From positions 1 through 64,000 of the forward strand of contig JAMKCH010019846.1 of NCBI GenBank assembly GCA_023653785.1: 64,000 nt of DNA, in the 5' to 3' direction. Of this stretch, positions 51,101 to 63,100 are shown one piece after another (the first letter of the stretch is position 1; each line of letters opens with the position of its first letter). The stretch comes from Ophioderma brevispina (taxonomy: Eukaryota; Echinodermata; Ophiuroidea; Amphilepidida; Ophiodermatidae). The notes below the pieces were generated by a model. It searched no databases, had not been told where the DNA came from, and saw nothing but the letters and a program-made list of their open reading frames with translations. The position numbers and the translations under genes are program-made.

Positions 51101-54100
51101 GAGCTTCTGTGTCAACATTCCCAGCATGCAGCATCACTTGGTTATGAAGTGGATGAATTTGCTCAAGCAAGGGCAGAACGAGAGAAACAAGACAGTATTA
51201 TGAAACTCTTTGCTGTAAGTTTAAATAATAAGAAATGGTGTACCAAATAGGATAGAAATGAAATTAAGAACTAAGTTTACATCTTGGAGAGAAATAGTCC
51301 ATGATAGAAAAGCTATTATTTAGGCTTATGGTAGTTGTACATACCCAAGTTAGTACTGTCATTTAGTCAAGATATATATATATATATATATATAGTAGAT
51401 TTCAAAATAAGTGAGACCTCATTAAAAGTTTTAGGTCTGTCATTCACCGTGGAAGGTAAGAGGAATTATTTTTATGGCCACAGGTAAAAAAAGTGTATGG
51501 GTACTCATACAATGAATAGGAATGTAAATAACTAGTAAATAAATGTTGACTTAAAATACAATGTTTCACATCTAAGATAGCTTGGATGTTTCAATTGAAG
51601 TACCAGCAAATATTTCAGTAACTGTTGTTATTTGAACATAACATAACTTTGACACCGCAAAATATAATTTCTTATCACAGCATTGGAGAAATAATGCATT
51701 CTTATGTCAATGCACACATAACACAACTAAGTTTTTTTTTGGGTATCAAAAAAATGGGCCAACCTTGTATTCAGAGATTAGCACAAAGTGGATTTGACAT
51801 CCTGGCCAACCATGGCATAAGTCTTATCATTAACAGACCATTGTAGCACTGAATGCATCAGTTTCCAGTAAGCTGATTCTGTAGCATGGACACAAAATGT
51901 TTGTAATGGCAACAAAGGCCTAGACTTTGTATGGCCGGGGATTGAACCTCATATCAATATCACCCCTATGGAAATATGCAAGAAGTCCCACTTAATTTGA
52001 AGTCTACTATAACCATCTCACTTTGCCGGTTTGGGGTGATAGGCCTGCAGCCAGTTGAAATATTGTGCTTTATTTACCCTCTAAGCATGTAGTTTGCACA
52101 CTGTAGACAAAAAGTGACAGTTGCTTTTATCAAGTCTGAAACAACTCAGCTGCGATTATTTGTGATTGACAGTTGGAGATTTTAAAACTCTCTGTTCCCC
52201 AAAATAGCATTGGAAGTTCTTTGCTCGAACCATGAACATGATTTGCCAATAAAATGATCTGTTTAGAGAATTATCCTGTGTGTGTTGTAAGACACAAATT
52301 TATATTGTGCAAATTTTAATATTTGAATCATATTCTCAGCTTCCTTGTCTTTTGCAGGGTTCCAATGTTTTGAAATAGTGGCTTGTGCAGCACAAGTCAT
52401 AACAAGAGATTGTTCATTCACTGTTTGTGATTATAACTTGTGTCCAGGTTTAGTTGTAGTGACGCATGGCTTGTGAATTCACTTTAACTCCATGGGCAAC
52501 TACCCACCTATCTATCGCTTCTAAGTACTAGTTTGTTTGGTTCTGAAGATAATATCATGTAATGAGTCAAATCAGAGATCCTGTAGAAAGGTGGTATGTT
52601 TTACACAGATATAGAAGCATTATTTTTGATTGGTTACTCATCGGGACTTCTCATGTTGTGTCCTTAATGAGCCCATCGGTCATATAGAGAGCACATGTGG
52701 TCCAGTAGAAAAAGATCAGGAACTCATGTCATTAGACCATTGACAGATGGAAGTTGGCCCCGCGCATTCCAACAAGTTTTGTTTCCTTGGCAGATGCCTT
52801 TATCTCACTTGTCGTCCTTGCCCAGGTGTAAATGGGGAGCTGTTAGGGTATACATACTATGGCACTGTTAAAATGTTGATTTATCCCTATGAGGCTGAAT
52901 AACTGTTTAGTGCTTAGACTTTATAAAGCGCTATATAAATACTTGTATTTATCTTTTTATTAATTGCATCATAGTGGTAGTGCCAGGGGATTAAGTCACT
53001 CAAATTTGTTATATATTGGCCCTGGCATCTTACCATTGTTACAATGCCAAATAAAATATAGAAGTCTCATGTATCAAAAATAGGCTTAATTTAAAACAAT
53101 CACTATTGTCAAAGTTGCATTGCATTTGTTGGTTTAGTACAGCTGGCTTGTCAAGACAGAGCGCGAGTTATCTTTCATCGTGAGATATGTCGTCTGATGA
53201 CATCTGAGCATGCAGTAGGCTTGGCTATCAAGTATGCAAGCAGATCTAGGCGCATGGAACTGCGTCACGACTCAGTAAAATTGCACAGGAAATGATGGAA
53301 GCAAAGAGGAGGAGGGAGGAGAGGAGGAAGAAGGTGAACTTATTCCAGTCACACTAATGCTGGGTAAGCAAAAGGAATTATTTTAAATATTTAAAGGACA
53401 CTCAACAGTAATTTGGTTAAAGGTGCTTTTCCGATTTATGCTTATTGTGCTCTCTACTTGATATGAGAGCCTGGCACTTTCACCCATTAAGTACTGTGGC
53501 CGAACAACAACTTGCAGTCTGTGCTGGTTTAGAAGCACTAATGCATAATTGTAAGCCTAGTCAATACTGCGCTAATCTTGATGGTTAACCATTAAACGGC
53601 AGATTTTGTTGATATATTGGGAATGGAAGGGTTGAACGTCGCCCGAAAAGGCTATTGACACGATCATCGGCTGTGAGGAAGTGAATCATGTTGGAAGCGA
53701 TAGGCGTACTGTGAGTGTGCTCTTTGAGATATTGGTCCAAAAATCTGCTCCAGAACCATATGGTAAAGGAAAACTATGGGCCTCTCTCGCTTTCAAGGAC
53801 CATATGGTCCTGGAGCGATGATCTGGAAATCGGGTCATTAGAGAGAATAAATAATTGATCAAATAGTTCAAGTTCAAGTATTCATCATACACAACAACAA
53901 AACATTAAAGGCATGTTCGATCAATAAAATTATACGAAAGTGTAGATAAGGCCACCACAAAAAACGTAAAGCGTGAAGCGTGGGATTGGTCCTTATTAAA
54001 TAACAAACAATAAACAACTACAACCAATACAACATAAGATAGGACGTGAGTACTTGATTGAAGAACAAATTTATTATCAGAAGTAGGGTTGAAATGGGAC

Positions 54101-57100
54101 TATAGATACCAAAGGACGAAGGTAAACATTGAAATGGAAACATTAATATATCATGAAAATAGTGAGTTGAGCCATGTGATGGTTTTTTTTTTACTATCAC
54201 ATCGCTTGTTGAAAAAACCTGGTGAACCATGATATGAAAACAAATACCGTACTGACCCAAAAAGCATTACGTGCAACAGAAAAGATACATCGTACCCGGT
54301 CAAACCCTGACTGTTCCGCTTCACTCGGGTTCGCCTCTGATATAGAAAAGACAACATTTGCCCCCATGATATACCTCTCAATATCACACTCCGGGCATTG
54401 TCAATATTTGTATATATATTGCCATGTACTAATACATAAGCCTTTTAAAAGAGTGAAGATAGATAAGGTACGAACTTGAAAACATAATATGGAAAAGTAA
54501 TATGCAATTATCTAAAAATACTTTTATTACAGAGAACCATTGTATGTTAAGATATAGGTATATAGCATTAAACAAAAAATATATTAAATTAGAAAAAAAT
54601 ACACACAAACAATACTCAAGCCACAGACAAAACGGGACAAGACGTCGAACATAAAAGAAAAAAATCCACAGAACAAAACCAAGAGGGACGGGGGAAATTA
54701 TGACAGCAGCTTAGGTAGAACAACGCACAGTTCAAATGAATCCTAAAAAGTGGCTATATGGAGGATGAAGGCTATAAGCCCATGATGGATGAAAACCAAG
54801 TTGGCAGAGGCATATTGTTGGACAAAAATGCGTTTAATGTCTTCGTGAAGGTGCAAGAGAGTGACTGTTTTTTATCTCTGATTCATGGTCGTTCCAGATA
54901 AAAAGTGCCGCCCTGCGTTTTGATGGTTTTTCAGCCAATTTGGTTGTTTGTGGGGTCAATGTGTAGATGATGTGTTGGCGGAGTTTTGTAGGAGTGAAAC
55001 TTGGCATGGTTTTAAAAAATTGTCTGCAATAGGTCGAGGAAGTAAATTGTTGTGGAAATTATTCATGAGATACCAAGCTGTGTAATAGTATGTGTCATGA
55101 ACTTTAAGTGTATGTAAGGAATGAAATAGGGGTCTGTATGTGCAAGCCAAGGAATTTGTACAGCTGCGAGATGGCCCTTTTTTTGGACAAGAGGGAAACA
55201 GGGAATTTAAACTCGAGTTGTTTTTATCCGCCCCTACAATTGCACAGTAACTTAAGATAGGTAATATGGAAAGTGTTATACAGAGTATGGAGGGATTGCT
55301 GAGGCAGGTAGGAACATCTCTTCCGCAATGATACGTTGGTACTTCGAGTTATCTTAGTATGTGTGTTGTATGTGAATTCCAAGATAGGTTATCAGCAATT
55401 AGAATACCAAGAAATTTGGTGGTATGGTATTGACTTTATTAATTGATGATTGTCAAGTGAATATTTAAAACTCAAGTCTCTGTGTTGGACTCCTGTGTAT
55501 TTCTAAATATCATGAAATAGTTTTTGTAATGTTTAAAGAAGGTTAATTTAGTTTTAAAACCAGTTCGAAATTTGGATTGATTAACTCTTTGTTTAGTACG
55601 GATTCAAGCGTCTTGGGGTCCTTGTGAGACAGCAAAATATTGGTATCATCGCCAAAAAGGATATAAAATGGAGGATTTGGAGCATAGAGGAAGATCATTT
55701 ATGTAAAGTAGTAAAAAAAGTAGAGGACCCAAGATAGACCTTGGGAACTCCAAAGTTATCGTTAAAGTTGATTGGGGAAGCTTTTACCATTGAACACAAC
55801 ATATTGGCTTCTGTGGGACAGGATAGTTGGAGATCCATTGGTTGGCAATGGCCGAAGAAATGGGAATTGAATTTATTGATGAGGGAATGGATGGAATGAT
55901 TTAAGGGGGGTCGAAGGCCTTGCTCAAGTCGAGGAAAATGCCAACTTGATGTAGGTTTGTTATCAAGGTCCTCGGTGATGTTGGAATAAAAATTAGTTAA
56001 TGGCCATATGAGTGGTTCTATTAGGGCCGGGAGGCCAATTGGTTGGAAACAAAGGATGTCGTGTTTAGTGATGAAGGAAAAAAGACTATTGTACATGATT
56101 TTTCAAGAACCTTCGGAGATGAGGATAACAAGGAAATAGGCCTATAATTGTTAAGGAAAAAGCAGTCACCCAGCTTAAAGATAGGGTCACCTTGCAACTT
56201 TTAATGATTGGGGACGATACAGATCCGTAGGAAGCAGTGAAAATGTGAACAAATATGTTCTGTATTCCAGGAATAAATAGGTTTAAGGAGATTGGAACTT
56301 ATATGTCATGACGGTGGTATTTGCTAACTTTTAGATGTGTGCACAATTTAATAATTCTCATCTGGGAGGTTGGTTAGGTTAAAGGAAAAGCACGACCTGA
56401 ATGTGTTGAAGTTAAAATATGGTACCCAGGAACCTGGAGCATAATAAAAAGGAGAATATTTGAATATGCTCCGGGAGCATATTTGATACACAATGATCCA
56501 GGCCTGAGCATATATGGCAAATATGCTCCTGGAGCAGTGGATAAATATTCTAAATCAATATGCTCCAGGACCATATTTGCCTATGGTAATGAGCATGTGC
56601 AAAAAATTTGACGTCTTAGAATATTTATCCAGATTACCATAGGTCAACCACACGATCAACGTGTCAATAATATCCTCCGCCCCGGAAATTGCTATTGACA
56701 TGATCATCATGTCAATATCATAAGTCACCTGAAATGGCTATTGACACGACATGTGTCAATAACGTCGACCCGAAATGGCTATCCTCGGCCATTGAGAATA
56801 CAATGAAAACATTATGGCCTTTCATCCGATTAACAAATCGATACTACTTACGGGTTAAATCGTAGACGATCACAACACGCACCTTTTAATATGTTTTAAA
56901 ATTTGTATTTCTTCCTAAATCATTCGCTTTAACTAAATCGTTAACCATATGGATTAGTGAATATTAGCACTTTTGTAGACCCATGTTGACAAATCACGAA
57001 GAAATTTCATTAGCCTATTAATAGCATTTCAAATTCAATTGTCATAGGTAGGCATGCAGTGGAATGTATGTGTCAAATTTAAAAAATGGTTACTATTTAA

Positions 57101-60100
57101 ATAAGTAAAAGAGTTTTAGACTTTTCCACTGCATATTTTCATAACTGTTTTTCACCTTGGTCCCAAATCTGTCGTAAAAGTTGTGAAATGGCAGGAAATT
57201 CAAAATCAGGGTTATTTGTATAAATAATACCTTGGTTGATATTGTCTCCTAGTTCCTTAGAGCATCTCTAAAAACTTGTAACAGTGGGAGAGATAATTAT
57301 TCTTCCTTCTCCTTTTAAATATAAGTTTTGCGCAACATTAAAATATGTGGTAGTGTCTGTGCCAACAGTCAGAAGGGGATTGGGCTTTGCATTTGACAGT
57401 GGGTGACTCTAATCACTAGAATATGTGGTATTGTTGGGTGAGTCCATCTGTAGCATTGCTTAATGTTTAAAGCGAGCATGTTGGGCATACAAAGTATAGT
57501 CTGAAACAATGATTGACATTTCAGAATTGCGTCGTAAGTAAGTATAGTGTGATTCTGGATCTTAGGGGCATATAAGAACTACAGGCATTAAATTTTCTGC
57601 TAAAAGGACACTTCTTTGAAATAGATGGCCATGCATTAGTATTACCCACCTGTGTCCAGAAAAATCTGTATTGGGCTATCTTTTTAAAGTCCATTCATGA
57701 GTGATTGTCAATTCTTTTCCTGATCAATTAATATTTATTCTTATTAGATTATTAGAAGAGCACGACAGAATTGTCTACCAAGATAGCTATGTAGATCAAA
57801 ACGCAGGAAGAAAGAGGATGTGAGAAATGGGGAAGATGAATCATATTAACGTAGGATTAAGTAGAGTGAAGCAGAAGAAGAGATGGAAGAAATTGTGAGA
57901 GAGATTACCCTTCCCTGACATAAATCTCCAGAGAGAAGACTGCAAAATCCATTTCTCATCACTCAAGCCAAAAACTGGGTAAGATCACACATTTCATTGT
58001 ATAACCTTTAGCATTTTAGCTCATCACTTTCAAGGCTTTCAGAGTTGTGTGGTTGATCACAAGGACTTAAAAATTACACTAAATTTGTAAGTAATAATAG
58101 TGCTAGGCTATTAGGCCATAAAAAAAATTGTTTGGCGTACCCGACCGCCCTCAAAAACCTGCCGACTTTTTTTTTTTTTTTTTCAATTTCTCCACCAAAA
58201 AAAAAAAAGAAATACCTTCCGCCCGACCAATATTTTTTCCACCAGTGCTATTTTTTTTCTCTTAACCAACGTGAAATTTGAAATGTGAATGTTTTTCGAT
58301 TTGGGAAAAAAGAAGACTTCATAGTGTTTTTTATTATTTCACATCACAACATACGCTACGGCATGGCCTTCTCTGTATGCCGCACGCGTTCTATGTGGTT
58401 CCCCTACGCGAAAGGAATTTGCATTCTTGTTGAAAATGGCAGCGCCCAGAATCGACATCGACGAGTTTGCTTGGCATGCATTTTCTGTTGCATTGCAGGC
58501 GAAATGCTGGTATCATAGTCCTAATTTTGTCCAGGGAAACTGATGTTGCAAGAGAGATGCAGGGATTTTCCATGGAAAATTAATACGGAGCTTACCTCGT
58601 GTTTTGTTCGGTGCAGCCCAAACGGGTGAGTGACGACGTTTTCTGATGGTGCTTTGAGAGAAGCGCTGCAAGGATATTGTGTACTTCAGTACAGATACAG
58701 TCGTTGCACATTTCAACCATTATTGTTCATTTCACTTTTAACAACACCAAAAAAAAGATCCGACCGACCCTGATTTTTTTCTTACGTTACCGCCGAAACA
58801 CCATTTTTTATGCCTAGTCTTGCATGCCCATTGGTTGCCATGTCCCATGTGCGTCCGAATGTGGGTCCAACAATGATATAATCTTCCCACTTCCTCATTT
58901 GTCTACCCTGTCTGTGTTTACCACTGTTTTCCTTTCCAGAGAATTTGGTTTGGTCATCTGAAACATTGCCAAACTAAGACATTGGCGACAGAGACACAAA
59001 CACTGAAAACTTTGAAATTATTAACCTAACTGCAATGGTGAGTGTCACCTCACAGGAGATTGACTAAGCCCTAATCCTCTGCAATATAAGTGACCAAAAT
59101 ATGTCTGCTAACAATTTGCAAATCCACTAATTTGTGTTTGGTATATCTGCCCTTTTTTTCAGGACATATTCCAATCAGCATTACCAAGTAGCCAGCCAAC
59201 CAGGAGAAATCCCTTCACGAAGTCTGGTTCCATCTGGAGTGACAATCATCGCCCAACTTGCTCCAAGTAAAGGACCAGTGTCTTTGATAACATAAGAAGG
59301 TATCACCAGAACAAAAATCCAGGACCAGTAAGCGTATATTTTTTCATTCTTATTGTAAGTGATACGCAGATTGATCATACCATTTACCTTTTAGAGGATC
59401 AAAGATAAACAATGGAGCCATTCTTAGAAATTGTCTGATGAAATTTATATCAGTGAAAAAAACTCACCACTTTAGAGTTTTTTTTGGTTGTTTGAAGACG
59501 ATTTCTTCTTATCACAAGCCATTGCATTGATTACATTTACCCCAGTGGTTCAAATTATGCTGTATTTCTTGATAAATATTCCCTTTAAACCTGGCCGTTC
59601 CATGTTCATTGTAGACTGGGTAAACACTGATCAATAATCAATAAGTCCTTTCCCAATTTTTACTATGCATGTGTTCGACTTTTTTGGTGGCAAGTATAAA
59701 ACCCACTTCCGGTGCGCTGTGATCCATGTATACCTTGAATGGCTCCCTTCCCACAGGTGGATTGTCTGCAAATACACATCTGCTATGTCACTGTGATGGT
59801 GAAGAACCACTTGCCAGCTTTCGACGGGAATGTGAAATGCTGGTATAGTTTCCAGTTATCTTGCTCAAATTTGAATTTATTCGCTACAACAGGTCGTCTG
59901 CTCTGACCTGGCTCAGTGCACTTTCCGATATTCATTCTGAACCGTAAGTCAATTTCATTCACTGGACCACACCGACCGACCTGCGCGTGCGATTTCTGAA
60001 CTCGGAAGGTATTTTGAACATTACATTACAGAGATGGTTTCACCTTTTGGTCTCATTGATCACAATTTTTTCCTTTTGTTTTTGTCTCTACTACGTGCTC

Positions 60101-63100
60101 TGATAGTGACGTTGTAGTTCATGTTTACCACCTCATATGTAGCCTGCGTATGCAATGGTCGTATGCGTCAACTTGGCCGTGTTACACAAAAAGCATTTCA
60201 TGGCTGCAGTGACGAACGCCGAAAGTTGGTCAAAATTCATGTCAATTTCAGGTCCAGGTCGCATAGAATCTTTAAATGATTTAATTTTTTTTAGTATTAG
60301 TTAGCAGAATGAGAAATTACGAACATTAACAGGGTGTATCATAGTATTTTGTGGGGTTATGGACATGTTGTTTAGCGCGAGCGTCCTACCAAAAATACTA
60401 CAAGGTGAACCCCTAATTAATATATTAGAGTGAACATGTTTTTTGCTGTTTTTTGATAGTGTGGGTAATTTTTGACCAAACCCAATTGTGTTTTCATTCC
60501 TTGTTACACAAAAGAATCTGAGAAAATCCCTCCAATGCCACCAGCAAGAAGGGCAAGATTCATGCGACTTTATTTAAGTCAAAGGGCAAGCAGCAATCCC
60601 TGTTGAATGGCCACGCTGAAAAGAGTTGGCAAATCTAAACCAATACAAATGGCCACCCGAAAAAGATGTTAAACAGACACAAGGTGGTGCTGCAAATAAA
60701 AAGTGAGTGTGCTAGGTCATTGTTTGACAGTCTTCCTTGTTGTTCATCTCATGCTTTCCTGATCATACAGACTGTCCCATAAGTTTGTACTTATCACTTG
60801 GACAATTTTTTGGAGGATAAGAGTTAGTGATGTTGTTTTTCAAGCTATTTCAAATCTTTTATATAATTTCCTAATTTTGCTGAGGAAAATGTCGCTATAT
60901 AATAGGCATCATGTGGTCAGTGGATTGATTTCCATAACGTTGTGGGTTCGAGCCTCGCTTCGGCCAACAGGTTGTTCCCTTGCGAGGTAAGCTTTACCTC
61001 AATTACTCTATATAAGGGGTACCCTGCATTATTCCTTGCTGGGAGGTAACAGACTTGGACCCACTAACCCCTCCACTGCAGATAAAGAAGTGTTCCTTAC
61101 GGATTCTCTAACAAAATAGGTGCTTTTGTATTTCTCTTACCGCGCATGTCCGACTTTTGGGCAGGTAGAGAATAAACCACTTCCAGTGGCATGGCGATCT
61201 GTCCAACTTTGAATGGGCGCCCCCTCCCCCTTCCTGGGTAGAATGATTGTCTGGCAATGCACACTGCTATTCACTGTGATGGTGAAGACCACTTTGCAAA
61301 GTTGGTGCCAGGATTTAACATCGGGGTATGTTGTACAGTTTAAGCTCTGGCTATTTGAGTTATTCGCTACACGGGTCGTCTGCTTTGACCTGGTTCAAAT
61401 GCACTTTCCGATACTCAAACCTGAACCGGAAGCCAATTCCACTTGCCTATCCAACCTGAACTACGATGCGATTTTTCTGACTCGATAGGGCTTATTGGTC
61501 ACTTTATGTTGGGACCATATTCCACAAAGATACAAATAAGATCATTAAATATTTGTTTTTTCTATCTTTCATGAATATATTCTTTTTCATTTCTTGGTTT
61601 AACTTTAAAAAGTGAAGCTGAGGCCTAAGGCGAGGCTACCTGCTGGGTACCTGCCATTGCATGAGCTTGAACTGACCATCTAAGACCAAGGAAATCCCGA
61701 GAAGTTCACTCCACTTAAAATACATTCTTTTCCTCGGCAAGTAAATGACGGCTGAAGTCTTCCTTACCGAATTGACAGCATAGCATTTTTTTTCCTACAC
61801 AGCTCACCCTAGAGTTCCATCAATCAATGGCATGTCATGGCATTGAAATCACTGCGGGAATCACCGCGGCGTGATTTCCTTCTTACAACACTCCACGAAC
61901 ACTGACAGAACATAGTTGTTTCTTCCAACATTCTTAATATCCGTCCTATTCGATGAAATGTGTTAGTTGATCTCGTTTACGAACAAAATGCTGATTTGTG
62001 AATGGTTTTTCACCACTGTTATTGCAAACAGCGGCGCAGCCAGGTTTGTTGCTACGACTTTAACAGCCAAAGGTGGAAGTAGCCATCATCACTACTACCG
62101 TAATTGGTGTTCTTTGTCGAGGCATAACTAATACGAACGTACACATACGTTGAGAAAATACAAGAAAGAGTCCTTTGCATTATCATGCATAACGTCCAAC
62201 ATCGTATTGACCACTGCGAAGACCCGATAAAGGGAACTAATAACACGGGTAATCAAGGCTAGAGGGAAATAGAACGCCTATTTTCCCTCTGACGTCATAA
62301 GGAAAATAGGGCGTCTATTTTCCTCTTCTCTCTCCTTTGCTCTCTTTCCCGTAATATAAACTATTTTGTGGTCGTGACGCACTTTTAACCATCAATGAAC
62401 AGAATATATTCATGAGGATATAATAACAAATTTGACCTCTATTTGCGCTTTAAATCCTGTAAATATATTGGAATCCACACAAATTTAAAGGGGTAAAAAA
62501 AATATTGGGAATCCCAAACAGCTTTCCTGAAACCTCAAAAATAATTCCAACACATTTCCTCATTGTTTTGGTTAAACTGGAATTTCATTTCAGAGGCAAA
62601 TCAATTGTTTTTAATCCCCCCTGGGCTTGAAAAGCTAGGTGGTATTGCGAGGGTGCGAATTTCCATAATGTGTATGTATGTGTGGTGTGTTCCAGTTTGT
62701 TGGTTTTTGATTAGGTTAGGTTTTGGTTTGGTTTTTCGTTTTTTTGCATCTCCTTTGAAAGTTTAAGTCGATTTACCAGACTTGGGGTTAAGTGCAATAG
62801 GGGTTCCTTTCATATGTGGGGAATGATGTCAAAGGTCATGGACAAAGGTGAAAGGTCATCTGGAGGTCATGTATCCCAACTGCCATCTTTGCCAGGGGGA
62901 GTTACTCAAGTTTGACCTTTCAGTATTTTTATATATAAACAGATTCAAAGATTCTCACTCTTGAAATTCCATACATTTTTACCTGTTGGATGTTGATTAT
63001 TTCCGGTTGGATATAAAATTCATGCGAGCCTTGGAAGTGAAATTAGCTCTACAAGGGTATGAATTCTCAAATGACATGGCCCCATGGTAAGCCAGAAAAA

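Larger units (their letters stand above)
53417..56889. mobile_element. Element family E, copy 3, split by a nested insertion containing a LINE
   Basis: Begins TTAAAGGTGC at 53417 and ends GCACCTTTTAA at 56889. The left part (ATGGTTAACCATTAAA, GGCAGATTTTG, GGCTATTGACACGATCAT at 53652) and the right part (GGCTATTGACACGACATG at 56731, TATGGCCTTTCATC, GATACTACTTACGGGTTAAA) match the compact copies at 18640-18815 and 45940-46410. About 3 kb, including a minus-strand LINE, sits between. Confidence 0.6.

Noticed and set aside
55695..56096. 133-codon minus-strand ORF considered as a host gene
   Set aside because: Its content (FITKHDIL, FYSNITEDLDN, FNDNFGVP) is the reverse-transcriptase palm of a LINE relic.
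60915..60990. tRNA gene suggested by the B box GGTTCGAGCC
   Set aside because: No acceptor or anticodon stem can be formed around it, and a tRNA-unrelated tail follows. A tRNA-derived SINE fits better.
61213..61488. 91-codon ORF
   Set aside because: Lies wholly inside a dispersed repeat present again at 59662-60010, where the frame is not conserved.
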